Positions 1 through 8,069 are shown, numbered from the stretch's first letter. The stretch is DNA of 8,989 nucleotides from Chloroflexota bacterium (GCA_005881235.1 VBEQ01000100.1:1-8989), one strand, 5' to 3'. Numbers and translations: made by a program. The notes: generated from the sequence alone by a model not told the origin.

Positions 1-520
1 TGGTCAGCGCGCCCATGAAGACCACGAGCAGGAGTACTGGTCCGATGAGGAGCTCGGCCTGGATCAGGTTGCCGCGCGCTTGATAGACACTGTTCATCGA
101 TTGGCCGACGACGGTCCAATCGTCTGAGGTCAGTCCGCCCATGACGCGCAGGTCGGTGCCGGACACGGTGATCGTTTGGGGGTCCTTGATGCGGTTGTAG
201 GGCACCGGCAAGCTGATCGTGGCGGCCTCGGCGCTGCTGTCGGCATAGTTCCCGTCTGGATGAAACGTCCACCAGAGCACCGGCGCGTCGAACCGCGGTC
301 CGGCGGCCGGTCCCCCAGGGTTACCACGGGTCGGCCCACCCCGCTGTTTGGCCATCGAGGTGAGCCAGGAGGAGAGGGTGGTGTCGACGTTGGAGGTGAG
401 GTTGTGGGTGACGATCAAGACGACCGCGACCGCGATCAGCAGATAGAGTGCGGCAACAATGCCGGTCGCCGCGAGCGCGACTCGCTGGGCGCCCGACCGC
501 ACCAGGTCGACCCGAGCCAT
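1..520 (-). CDS. Two-component sensor histidine kinase, N-terminal part (runs off left edge)
   Basis: An open frame of 173 codons starts at an ATG (518-520, minus) and is still open at the window edge. Translation begins MARVDLVRSGAQRVALAATG. A hydrophobic helix covers residues about 14-37, an extracytoplasmic region about 38-156 (starting NLTSNVDTTLSSWLTSMA, with a Gly/Pro-rich loop at 61-75), and a second membrane helix begins at about 157 (LLIGPVLLLVVFMGALT). This TM-sensor-TM layout is typical of membrane histidine kinases. The HAMP, phospho-acceptor His and ATPase domains would lie beyond the edge, so the kinase call is inferred from architecture. The start is supported by AAAGGA 8 nt upstream. 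It lies 117 nt downstream of a small exported-protein gene on the same strand, a likely functional partner. A response regulator is not in view. Another two-helix signalling protein cannot be excluded. Confidence 0.7.
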   Translation of the reverse strand, partial: MARVDLVRSGAQRVALAATGIVAALYLLIAVAVVLIVTHNLTSNVDTTLSSWLTSMAKQRGGPTRGNPGGPAAGPRFDAPVLWWTFHPDGNYADSSAEAATISLPVPYNRIKDPQTITVSGTDLRVMGGLTSDDWTVVGQSMNSVYQARGNLIQAELLIGPVLLLVVFMGALT

Positions 521-591
521 ACTCAACGTCCTTTCACCCGATCCCACTCTCGCAGCATGATCCTTTCGATTTGATGACACCATACAAAGTC

Positions 592-616
592 GGGGCCGGG
601 AATGATTCCCGGCCCC
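592..616 (-). terminator. Strong hairpin between small exported protein gene and kinase gene
   Basis: A perfect 11-bp inverted repeat (GGGGCCGGGAA / TTCCCGGCCCC) with a 3-nt loop lies 21 nt past the stop of the upstream minus-strand gene and 71 nt before the kinase start. In the minus direction it is followed by GACTTTGTAT, only a weak T-run. It could be an intrinsic terminator, a partial terminator that lowers kinase expression relative to the small protein, or an RNA-stabilising hairpin. On the plus strand no T-run follows, so a minus-strand role is favoured. Confidence 0.5.
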
Positions 617-637
617 CTATGCTCGCTAATCCGGCGA

Positions 638-892
638 CTAGGGAACCGTTGGGACCTGGCCCGCGTTCTCCTGCGCCTCCCGCGCCGCACTCTCTCCCGC
701 CTCGTGCGCGGCGGTCTCGTTCGGCACGAACGTGCCGGACCCGGCGCTCGGGCTGGCAGCGGTCGTGGCGACATTGGTCGTCGTGGCTGCGCTGGCGGCG
801 AGCGGGCCTGCGATCATGGCACCGACGACACCGCCCGTCAGCAATGATCCCGCAACCGCGCCGCCGACGAGAAACCTTCTGATTTGGTTCAT
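638..892 (-). CDS. Small exported protein with eight-residue Glu-rich repeats, function unknown
   Basis: This 84-residue protein starts MNQIRRFLVGG. It has a short basic n-region, a hydrophobic stretch at about 7-31 and a likely signal peptidase site after ASA (33-35), giving a mature part of about 50 residues. The mature protein has a Thr/Ala/Ser linker (36-53), then an octad repeat NETAAHEA (58-65), GESAAREA (66-73), QENAG (74-78), and ends QVPTVP. The repeat puts Glu at positions 2 and 7 and His/Arg at 6 of each unit, suggesting a charged helix face. The start at 892 is preferred over an upstream in-frame ATG (970) because a full Shine-Dalgarno sits 5 nt before it and the signal peptide then begins properly. 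It lies upstream of the kinase gene on the same strand and may be its ligand, accessory protein or target. I do not recognise a named family. There is no Cys, so it is not a lipoprotein. Confidence 0.8.
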   Translation of the reverse strand: MNQIRRFLVGGAVAGSLLTGGVVGAMIAGPLAASAATTTNVATTAASPSAGSGTFVPNETAAHEAGESAAREAQENAGQVPTVP

Positions 893-897
893 TTCTT

Positions 898-907
898 TCA
901 CCTCCTT
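898..907 (-). promoter_or_regulatory. Full-length Shine-Dalgarno of the small exported protein
   Basis: On the minus strand AAGGAGGTGA ends 5 nt before the ATG at 892. It matches the canonical 16S anti-Shine-Dalgarno tail along its whole length and fixes the start. It is much stronger than at other genes in the window, implying high translation of the small protein. Confidence 0.85.
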
Positions 908-917
908 CTGCGTGGCA

Positions 918-1181
918 ATGGAGCCAGCATGGAGGCGACTGCCTTTCGAAACCGTGACAAAACACGGCACTTTCGCTGGTAGGCTCTGGAAAGAGTTCCA
1001 GGGTCAGGGCGCGCTGCTGATGATCGGCACCTTCGCCAACGCGCAGGAGGAGGGATCGATGGCAATCTTCACGACCCGCGAGGCCGCTGAAGCCTTCGCC
1101 GAGGGTGACCCCTTCGTCCTCAACGGCGTGGTGCGCCGCTGGTCCGTGCGCGAGTGGAACGAGGCGATCGCCAGCTCCTGA
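918..1181 (+). CDS. YciI-like domain protein, N-terminus uncertain
   Basis: The C-terminal two thirds reads like YciI-related proteins: GALLMIGTFANAQEEGSMAI, then FTTREAAEAFAEGDPFVLNG, then VVRRWSVREWNE. YciI is a small ferredoxin-like alpha+beta fold of about 95 residues with conserved His and Asp; its role is mostly unknown, and some fused relatives act in degradation pathways. From ATG 918 the protein has 87 residues with the family-type His at about 16 and DP at 66-67. Families usually have a first beta strand about 24 residues before that His, which I cannot recognise here. No ribosome binding site precedes ATG 918; GTG 954 is an alternative. The frame stays open upstream but there it is antisense to the signal-peptide gene. 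It could be a real short variant or a gene with a decayed 5' end. The next gene, citrate synthase, starts 35 nt downstream. Confidence 0.6.
   Translation: MEPAWRRLPFETVTKHGTFAGRLWKEFQGQGALLMIGTFANAQEEGSMAIFTTREAAEAFAEGDPFVLNGVVRRWSVREWNEAIASS
944..967. promoter_or_regulatory. Two adjacent palindromes, possible operator
   Basis: TTTCGAAA (944-951) is directly followed by CCGTG-N6-CACGG (952-967), whose half-site centres are 11 bp apart, one helical turn. They lie 52-75 bp upstream of the small exported protein gene, where a regulator could bind, but also inside the putative start of the divergent YciI-like gene. I could not find a convincing -35/-10 pair for the minus-strand promoter. Regulatory function is inferred from symmetry and position only. 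Confidence 0.25.
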
Positions 1182-1207
1182 CGGGGAGAACGAGACGCCC
1201 ATAATGT
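1178..1207 (+). promoter_or_regulatory. Putative citrate synthase promoter, near-leaderless
   Basis: CTGACG (1178-1183) resembles a -35 box (4 of 6 to TTGACA). TAATGT (1202-1207; overlapping CATAAT at 1200-1205) resembles a -10 box, with an 18-bp spacer. Only 9 nt separate it from the ATG at 1217, so transcription would start at or just before the start codon. No Shine-Dalgarno lies close to the ATG, which fits a leaderless or very short-leader transcript. The promoter overlaps the YciI-like stop codon. This is a sequence match only. Confidence 0.4.
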
Positions 1208-1216
1208 CGTTGAGCC

Positions 1217-2530
<1,314 letters not shown>

Positions 2531-3442
2531 AGAGCCCGCCGGCCACCAGGATGATGGTGCCGAAGGCTAGCAGCGGCACGGTGAGATCGAGCTTGGTCGT
2601 GACCCAACCGATCTTTGAGCCGAGATCGCTGTAGATCTTGCTGAGCTGGGCCTCGTCGGCCGCATAGTAGTAACGGCCGCCGGTGGCGGTGCTGATCTGC
2701 TGCAGCGTCTGCTCGTCGACGCCGTCGACAACCCGGCCCTGCACCATCGTCGTCTGATTACGCTGCCCGATGCCGACCGTTTGGACGGGGATCTTGGTCT
2801 TGGCGGCTTCGCCGGCGGCCGTCGCCGCATCGATGCCAGTATTCGAGGTACCGTCGGTCAGCAAGATAACCATGGCATAGTTCTGAGACTTCGGGCCATT
2901 CGGGTCCGCGATGCTGGCGAGTTGGGCAACCGCGACCTGGATGGCGGAACCGATCGCCGTACCCCCGCCCGGCCGAAGCGTACCCAGGGCATCTTTCACT
3001 GCCCCTTTGTCCGTCGTCAGCGGCGAGACCACCTCCGCTTGCGAGTTGAAGATGATGAGACCGACCTGCGCGTTGCTCGGCAGCTTGTCAATCAGCGTGC
3101 GACCCGCGGCAATCGCCGCCTCGATCCGGGTCGGCTGCACGTCGCTCGCCGCCATCGATCCGGAGACGTCGACCGCCAGCATGACGCTGGTCTGACCCTT
3201 CGGGACGCGGATGCTCGCCTGGGGTCGTGCCATCGAGAACAACAGTCCGGCCACGCCGGCGACAAACAGGATCGCGGGAAGGTGGCGCCGGAAACCGGGG
3301 CCCTTTCCCATCACCTGGTTGAGCAGCGCCAGGTTGGTGAAGCGCACCGCGTAGGCACGGCGCCGCCGCTGGCTCGTGATGTAGAAGCCGACCAGGAGGG
3401 GGATGGCCAGCAGCCCGAGCAGTAACCAGGGCGATTGGAAGC

Positions 3443-4399
3443 TCATGCGCCCACCCGCGCCAGCCGTCCCGAACGCTGAGCCTCACGCTGTTTGATGAAC
3501 GCCACCAGCTGTGGCACGAGCTCCGCGGCGGTGCTCATTTCGGCCACGGCGGCCCGAGCTCGGAGGAGGTCGGCGCGGATGGTCCCGCGCTGCGCCGCCG
3601 CCGCCTGCTGGAAGCGCGCCCGTAGATGCGCGCTACGGGTATCGACGAGGATCTGCTCTCCACTCTCGGGGTCCTCGAAGGTGACGACCCCGACGTCTGG
3701 GATCTCGCCCTCTCGGGGATCGGTGATCCAGACCGCGACGACCTCGTGACGGATCGCCAGCGCGCTCAGCGGCTGCTGCCAGCCGCCGGGCGTCATGAAA
3801 TCGCTGATGAGAACCATCATCGACGGACGCCGGATGAGCCGGCCCGCCTCCGCCAGCGCCCGACCGAGATCGGTCGGACCCGCACCCTGGCCTCCCTCAA
3901 CAGCGGAGGGAGTTTGGCCATCGGTCGCACGCTCCATCCGGGCGATCAGCTGCAGCAGCGCGGTTCGGCCCGCCGATGGCGGGATGATCGAGCGGACACG
4001 GTCGTCGAAGAGCAGCGCGCCGACACGGTTGCCGCGGCCGATCAATAGCTGCCCGACAACGGCCGCGAATTCGAGCGCCAGCTGCCGCTTGAGGCAGCGG
4101 GCGGTCCCCCAGTCGAGCGAACGTGTGACATCGACGAGCAACCAGGCATCGAGGCCACGATCCGGCAGCGACTCCCGGACGTAGGGACGGTCCGATCGCG
4201 CCGTGATGTTCCATTCGATGGTCCGCGGGTCGTCGCCGGCCTGGTACTCGCGCACATCGCTGTACTCGAGACCGGCACCGCGCATGCTCGAGCGCTCGTC
4301 GCCTCCCGGATGAAAACCGAGGCGTCGGAGCACCGGCCAGCGCGAGCGTCGCAGCAACTGGTCGACGGCGAGGCCGCCCGCTATCGCGTCAGGAGGCAA
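3443..4399 (-). CDS. DUF58 domain protein, MoxR partner
   Basis: The DUF58 signature is clear: GLEYSDVREY then QAGDDPRTIEWN (residues 43-64 from the proposed start), followed by a VWA-like domain with DVTRS (90-94; DxTxS instead of DxSxS), a Thr-Asp pair (176-177) and SDFMTPGGW (199-207). There is no signal peptide or membrane helix, so it is probably cytosolic. The family is almost always encoded beside MoxR ATPases and VWA proteins. I propose a TTG start at 4399: GGGAG lies 6-7 nt upstream, it gives 318 residues, and it overlaps the moxR 3' end by only 11 bp. An in-frame ATG at 4468 would add a Ser/Arg-rich stretch lying entirely inside moxR that does not look like the family, with only a distant Shine-Dalgarno. 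A GTG near 4340 is a third option. The stop overlaps the next start (ATGA). Confidence 0.9.
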   Translation of the reverse strand: MPPDAIAGGLAVDQLLRRSRWPVLRRLGFHPGGDERSSMRGAGLEYSDVREYQAGDDPRTIEWNITARSDRPYVRESLPDRGLDAWLLVDVTRSLDWGTARCLKRQLALEFAAVVGQLLIGRGNRVGALLFDDRVRSIIPPSAGRTALLQLIARMERATDGQTPSAVEGGQGAGPTDLGRALAEAGRLIRRPSMMVLISDFMTPGGWQQPLSALAIRHEVVAVWITDPREGEIPDVGVVTFEDPESGEQILVDTRSAHLRARFQQAAAAQRGTIRADLLRARAAVAEMSTAAELVPQLVAFIKQREAQRSGRLARVGA

Positions 4400-5450
4400 C
4401 CCGGTCTCCCAGGTCGATGCGAGGCGGCGGGAATCGCTCGAGCACGCGCTTGACGATCGTCTCGGCATTGACGCCGGACGCGATCCCCTCGTAGGTCAGG
4501 ACCAGCCGGTGCCGGATCACCTCAGGGGCAACTTCGCTCAGGTCGTGCGGGAGGACATAGGAACGCCCGCGCATGAAGGCGAGGGCCCGACCGGCGGCCA
4601 CCAGGTTGATCGACGCACGTGGGCTGGCGCCATAGGCGATCGCGGGGGCGAGGTCCTCGAGGCCTTTGACCTTCCCGGGCCGGCTCGCGTAGGCGAGTGT
4701 GGCGGCATAGGTGCGCACCGCGGGATCGACGTAGACTTCGGTCACCGCCTGTTGCATCTCCTTGAGCTGGTCGAGCGTCACCACCTGGTGCAGCTCGATC
4801 GCCGGACCGGTGATCCGCTCCACGACGACGACCTCTTCCTGGAAGGAGGGGTAATCGACGAGCACTTTCAACATGAAGCGGTCGAGCTGGGCTTCGGGGA
4901 GCGGGTAGGTTCCGTCGGTCTCGATTGGGTTCTCGGTCGCAAGGACGACGAAGGGCTCCGGAAGCGGATGGGTGTCCTTGCCAATTGTCACCTGGCGTTC
5001 CTGCATCGCCTCCAGCAGTGCCGATTGCACCTTGGCGGGAGCGCGGTTGATCTCGTCGGCCAGCAGCAGGTTACAGAACACCGGGCCGAGCTCGGTCGAG
5101 AAGTCGCCCCGGCCGGGGTTGTAGATACGGGTGCCGATGAGATCGGCCGGGACGAGGTCGGGAGTGAACTGGATGCGGCCGGCCGCGCCGCCGATAACCT
5201 GGGCGAAGGCCTTGACGGTGACGGTCTTGGCGAGGCCGGGCACGCCTTCGAGCAGGACGTGGCCGCCGGACAGCAGGGCGATCAGCAGGCGCTCGAGGAG
5301 CCGGTCCTGGCCCACGATCAGGCGTTTGACCTCGAACAGGATCTGCTCGATCGGCGCGGGGACGCGCGCGGCGAGCTCACGGGCCGTGTCGGTCGGACTC
5401 GCGGCTTGCTCGCGAGTGACAAGCGATCGATTGATCATGAGACCCTCCAT
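4389..5450 (-). CDS. MoxR-family AAA+ ATPase
   Basis: MoxR ATPases are AAA+ chaperone-like enzymes that help mature or insert cofactors into partner complexes, often with VWA proteins. The 353-residue protein has Walker A GVPGLAKT (69-76, Lys75), Walker B LLLADEINR (128-136), sensor 1 ATENP (171-175), and an arginine-finger block PLPEAQLDRF (183-192, Arg191), then the C-terminal lid domain with YGASPRASINL and LPHDL. Length is normal for the family. It is the first gene of a minus-strand operon with the DUF58 and VWA genes. Two in-frame starts are possible, ATG 5450 and ATG 5438. The latter has GGAGG 5 nt upstream, while GGAGGA at 5461-5466 best fits an out-of-frame ATG at 5455. The gene is divergent from ridA-like across a 79-bp gap that must hold both promoters. 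Confidence 0.95.
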   Translation of the reverse strand: MEGLMINRSLVTREQAASPTDTARELAARVPAPIEQILFEVKRLIVGQDRLLERLLIALLSGGHVLLEGVPGLAKTVTVKAFAQVIGGAAGRIQFTPDLVPADLIGTRIYNPGRGDFSTELGPVFCNLLLADEINRAPAKVQSALLEAMQERQVTIGKDTHPLPEPFVVLATENPIETDGTYPLPEAQLDRFMLKVLVDYPSFQEEVVVVERITGPAIELHQVVTLDQLKEMQQAVTEVYVDPAVRTYAATLAYASRPGKVKGLEDLAPAIAYGASPRASINLVAAGRALAFMRGRSYVLPHDLSEVAPEVIRHRLVLTYEGIASGVNAETIVKRVLERFPPPRIDLGDRVAS

Positions 5451-5466
5451 GCCATGACAGTCCTCC
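5435..5466 (-). promoter_or_regulatory. moxR translation start region with a six-codon mini-ORF
   Basis: On the minus strand GGAGGA (5461-5466) lies 5 nt before ATG 5455, which opens a six-codon frame (MAWRVS) ending in TGA 5435-5437. That stop overlaps the second in-frame moxR ATG (5436-5438) as ATGA. A second GGAGG (5444-5448) inside the mini-ORF is well placed for ATG 5438. This may be a leader peptide that couples ribosomes into moxR, or simply a chance arrangement with the true start at 5450. Confidence 0.3.
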
Positions 5467-5494
5467 GATTGAACCTCGTCGAGATGAGTCCCTT

Positions 5495-5523
5495 CTGAGC
5501 CGCAGGTGAGGAATATCTAAGAT
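5495..5523 (+). promoter_or_regulatory. Putative leaderless promoter of the RidA-like gene
   Basis: TAAGAT (5518-5523) is a -10-like hexamer exactly 6 nt before ATG 5530, with a weak -35 match CTGAGC (5495-5500) at a 17-bp spacing. No Shine-Dalgarno precedes the ATG, as expected for a leaderless transcript. The surrounding ATCTAAGAT is symmetric: read on the minus strand, the complement of 5514-5519 is TAGATA, which could serve the divergent moxR operon. Confidence 0.45.
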
Positions 5524-5529
5524 TGGCGG

Positions 5530-5934
5530 ATGGGCGTGCAGCGGCTGACGCCGGAGGGGCTCTTCAAACCCACGGCCTATTCGCAGGTCGTGGTGGCGAC
5601 CGGACGCCGCCTGGTTTTTGTCTCCGGCCAGGTCTCGATGGATGCCGAGGGCAAGCTGGTGGCGCCGGGCGATTTCGCCGGCCAGGCCCGGCAGGTGTAC
5701 GCGAACCTCCGCACCGCCCTCGAGGGCGCCGGCGCCAAACCGGCGGACGTCGTCAAGCTGACCACCTACGTGGTCAGGTACATGCCGGAACTCCGGCCAT
5801 TGCTCGCTGAGGCGCGCGCCGCGATCTTCAATCCGGCGGCCCTACCCGCCTCCACCCTGGTCGGCGTCCAGGCGCTGGCGGAGCCGGGCTACCTGATCGA
5901 AGTCGAAGCCATCGCCCTAACTGACCAGGGCTGA
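5530..5934 (+). CDS. RidA/YjgF-fold protein lacking the catalytic arginine
   Basis: This 134-residue protein has the RidA (YjgF/YER057c/UK114) fold: PTAYSQVVVATGRRLVFVSG (14-33), GQARQVYANLRTALEGAGAK (51-70), DVVKLTTYV (73-81) and a C-terminal PGYLIEVEAIAL (119-130). Active RidA enzymes are trimeric 2-imine deaminases that hydrolyse reactive enamines and imines. They need an Arg in the motif P-A-R-(S/T) (Arg105 in E. coli). Here that position reads PASTLVGV (106-113), with Ser108 in place of Arg, as in Rid subfamilies not known to have imine deaminase activity. The substrate is therefore unknown. The start at 5530 follows a -10-like hexamer by 6 nt. The next gene, an ABC exporter, begins 50 nt downstream with its own promoter-like sequence, so co-transcription is possible but not required. 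Confidence 0.9.
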   Translation: MGVQRLTPEGLFKPTAYSQVVVATGRRLVFVSGQVSMDAEGKLVAPGDFAGQARQVYANLRTALEGAGAKPADVVKLTTYVVRYMPELRPLLAEARAAIFNPAALPASTLVGVQALAEPGYLIEVEAIALTDQG

Positions 5935-5948
5935 CCCGCGATTCGGAA

Positions 5949-5978
5949 GCCGATCGGCAATCGAGGGTGCGGTAGGGT
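5949..5978 (+). promoter_or_regulatory. Putative promoter and palindrome before the ABC exporter gene
   Basis: A perfect 10-bp palindrome GCCGATCGGC (5949-5958) sits where a -35 box would be. TAGGGT (5973-5978) is a -10-like hexamer 6 nt before GTG 5985, the same spacing as at the RidA-like gene. CGATT (5939-5943) and AATCG (5959-5963) flank the palindrome as a second inverted pair. The palindrome could be a repressor operator or a short hairpin after the RidA-like stop. AGGG within the hexamer could instead act as a ribosome binding site. Confidence 0.3.
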
Positions 5979-5984
5979 AGCGCC

Positions 5985-8069
5985 GTGGGAATGATGCCGC
6001 CAGGACACGGCGGCCCGTCGACGTTCTGGATGTGGGGCCGCGGGCGCCCCAAGATCGCGGACAGCGGTCCAGCCAATAGCGGCCTGACCGGCGACCCGGT
6101 CATCGAGGAGCCGCAGCAGCCAGAGGGACCAAAGGACCTTCGGAGTCGCTGGCGCAACCTCAAGGAATCCGTCCGGGGGACCGCCGCCGCGCTCCCCCTC
6201 GTCATTCGGCTGGTCTGGGATGCCAGCCCGGCCGTCACCACCGGGCTGTTCGTGGTGACGGTGGTCGCCGGCCTCGTCCCGGCGATGTCCGCGTATACGT
6301 CGAAGCTGCTCGTCAATGCTGTCGTGCTGGGCATCGAGGTGCACAACCACCCGACCACGGTCGCCGATGCGGTGCGCTTCGACTTCGGACCGCTGCATAC
6401 CCCGGTCTTTACGGCGGTCAACGCGATCATCTTCCTTGCCGTCCTGCAGCTGCTGATCTTCGCCCTGATCGCTTTTCTCAGCACGGCCCGCAACATCACG
6501 CAGCAGCTCTTGCAGAACGCGGTGTCGATGCGCATCCAGTTGATGGTGATGGAGAAGGCGGCGTCCCTCGACCTTGCCTTCTATGAGGACCCCGCGTCCT
6601 ATGACCTGCTGCGGCGGGCCCAGACCGATTCCATCAATCGTCCGGTGCTGATGATCTCGACCGCCTTCGGGCTGGTCCAGACGGCGCTGACGTTCGTGAC
6701 CATGATCGCGCTGCTGGTCGTCGTCAGCCCGCTGCTCGCCTTGCTCGCACTCCTCTCCCCCGTCCCCGCGTTCATCGCTGATACCCGCTACGGCTGGCGC
6801 GGCTACAACATCGCGCGCTGGGGATCGCGCCTGCTGCGACGGATGAACTACCTCGTCACCCTGCTGACGACCGATAGCTACGCCAAGGAGGTCAAGCTGT
6901 TTGGGCTGGGGCGCTACTTCATCGACCGCTACCGGCTGATCGGCAACACCTATTACGGGAGCCAGCGCCGGCAGGTGGTGCGCCGTTACCTGATCGGCTT
7001 TCTGTGGGGCAACCTCAGCACGATTGCCACCTCGGTGACGTATCTGTATGTCGCGCTACAGGCGATCGTGGGCAAGCTGACGCTCGGCGACCTCACCCTC
7101 TACACGACCGCAGCCCAGTCGGTGCAGAACTCGATCCAGGGCATCCTCGGCGGATTCTCAGGCATGTACGAGCACAACCTCTATCTGAGCAACCTTTTCG
7201 AGCTGATGGAAACGACCAGTGCGCTCCCGGCTCCCGCCAAACCCGTCGCGGTCCCCAAGCCCGTCCGCGGCGAGATCACGTTCGACCAGGTGAGCTTCGC
7301 GTATCCGGGAGCGGCCGAGAACGCGCTCACGGACTTGAGCTTCACCGTCTCAGCCGGAGAGACGATCGCGATCGTCGGTCGCAACGGTGCGGGCAAGACC
7401 ACGCTGTTCAAGTTGATCTGCCGGCTCTACGATCCGAGCGCCGGTCGCATCCTGATCGATGGCATCGACATTCGCGACGTGGAACCGACCGAGCTGCGCG
7501 CCCAGATCGGCGGCATGTTCCAGGATTACGTGACCTACCAGGCGACCGCGGCGGAGAACATCGGCCTTGGAAACCTCGGCGCCATCGCCGACCGCGAGGC
7601 GATCCTCAAAGCCAGCCGGCAGGCCGGATCCGATGGTCTGATCGCGGGTCTTCCCCAGGGCTACGAAACGGCGCTCGGAAAGTGGTTCGATGCCGGCGTC
7701 AATCTCTCAGGCGGCGAGTGGCAGAAAGTTGCATTGGCGCGCGCCTTCATGCGGGACGCGCGCATCCTGCTGCTGGATGAGCCGACCTCCGCGCTCGACG
7801 CCCAGGCGGAGTACGAGCTCTTCGAACGGATCCATTCGCTGACCCGAGGCCGCACCGCGGTCTACATCTCGCACCGCTTCTCGACCGTGCGGCGCGCCGA
7901 TCGGATTCTGTTCCTGGAGCACGGCCGGCTGGTAGAACAGGGAACGCACGAGCAGCTGATGCGACTCAACGGCCGTTATGCGCGCCTGTTCCGGCTGCAG
8001 GCCTCTGCCTACACCGGGGAGGACGTGCTTCCCGACGATGTCGACCTGGACATCGCACCGACCGCGTGA
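5985..8069 (+). CDS. ABC exporter, fused membrane and ATPase domains
   Basis: This 694-residue half-transporter probably works as a homodimer in the membrane. A Gly/Pro/Met-rich N-terminus (1-60) is followed by a membrane domain (about 70-400) with helices near 84-104, 142-165, 222-247, 249-265 and 337-362, including KEVKLFGLG (301-309). The nucleotide-binding domain spans about 428-670: Walker A GRNGAGKTT (465-473), Q-loop Gln513 in GGMFQDYVTYQ, signature LSGGEWQKVALARA (574-587), Walker B ILLLDEP (594-600, Glu599) and H-loop His630 in ISHRFST. All catalytic motifs are intact. FQDYVTYQATAAENIGLG resembles the equivalent block of NisT/SpaT-type peptide exporters, but no biosynthetic gene for a peptide is in view, so the substrate is unknown. 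GTG 5985 is chosen because a -10-like box lies 6 nt upstream; ATG 5991 is a close alternative. Its stop overlaps the next start (GTGA). Confidence 0.94.
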   Translation: MGMMPPGHGGPSTFWMWGRGRPKIADSGPANSGLTGDPVIEEPQQPEGPKDLRSRWRNLKESVRGTAAALPLVIRLVWDASPAVTTGLFVVTVVAGLVPAMSAYTSKLLVNAVVLGIEVHNHPTTVADAVRFDFGPLHTPVFTAVNAIIFLAVLQLLIFALIAFLSTARNITQQLLQNAVSMRIQLMVMEKAASLDLAFYEDPASYDLLRRAQTDSINRPVLMISTAFGLVQTALTFVTMIALLVVVSPLLALLALLSPVPAFIADTRYGWRGYNIARWGSRLLRRMNYLVTLLTTDSYAKEVKLFGLGRYFIDRYRLIGNTYYGSQRRQVVRRYLIGFLWGNLSTIATSVTYLYVALQAIVGKLTLGDLTLYTTAAQSVQNSIQGILGGFSGMYEHNLYLSNLFELMETTSALPAPAKPVAVPKPVRGEITFDQVSFAYPGAAENALTDLSFTVSAGETIAIVGRNGAGKTTLFKLICRLYDPSAGRILIDGIDIRDVEPTELRAQIGGMFQDYVTYQATAAENIGLGNLGAIADREAILKASRQAGSDGLIAGLPQGYETALGKWFDAGVNLSGGEWQKVALARAFMRDARILLLDEPTSALDAQAEYELFERIHSLTRGRTAVYISHRFSTVRRADRILFLEHGRLVEQGTHEQLMRLNGRYARLFRLQASAYTGEDVLPDDVDLDIAPTA

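Noticed and set aside
523..558. Eleven-codon frame (MLREWDRVKGR) ending 2 nt before the kinase start
   Set aside because: Its own ribosome binding site is too close (2 nt) and the frame is open further upstream, so it is probably chance.
732..917. N-terminal extension of the YciI-like protein to an ATG at 732
   Set aside because: The added part is antisense to the signal-peptide gene and does not resemble the YciI N-terminus.
893..970. N-terminal extension of the small exported protein to an ATG at 970
   Set aside because: It would place 26 residues before the signal peptide and ignore the full Shine-Dalgarno 5 nt before ATG 892.
534..1202. Minus-strand frame of 222 codons across the YciI-like and small protein genes
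   Set aside because: It overlaps the well-supported signal-peptide gene in another frame and shows no family features.
2781..3425. Plus-strand frame of 214 codons opposite the VWA gene
   Set aside because: Antisense shadow of a VWA gene with intact metal-site motifs; Arg/Asp-rich without a domain.
4509..5498. Long plus-strand frame of 329 codons opposite moxR
   Set aside because: Antisense shadow of a conserved AAA+ gene; composition rich in Gly, Asp, Glu and His without a domain.
7004..7780. Plus-strand frame of 258 codons inside the ABC exporter gene
   Set aside because: Out-of-frame shadow of the intact ATPase domain; Arg/His-rich without a domain.
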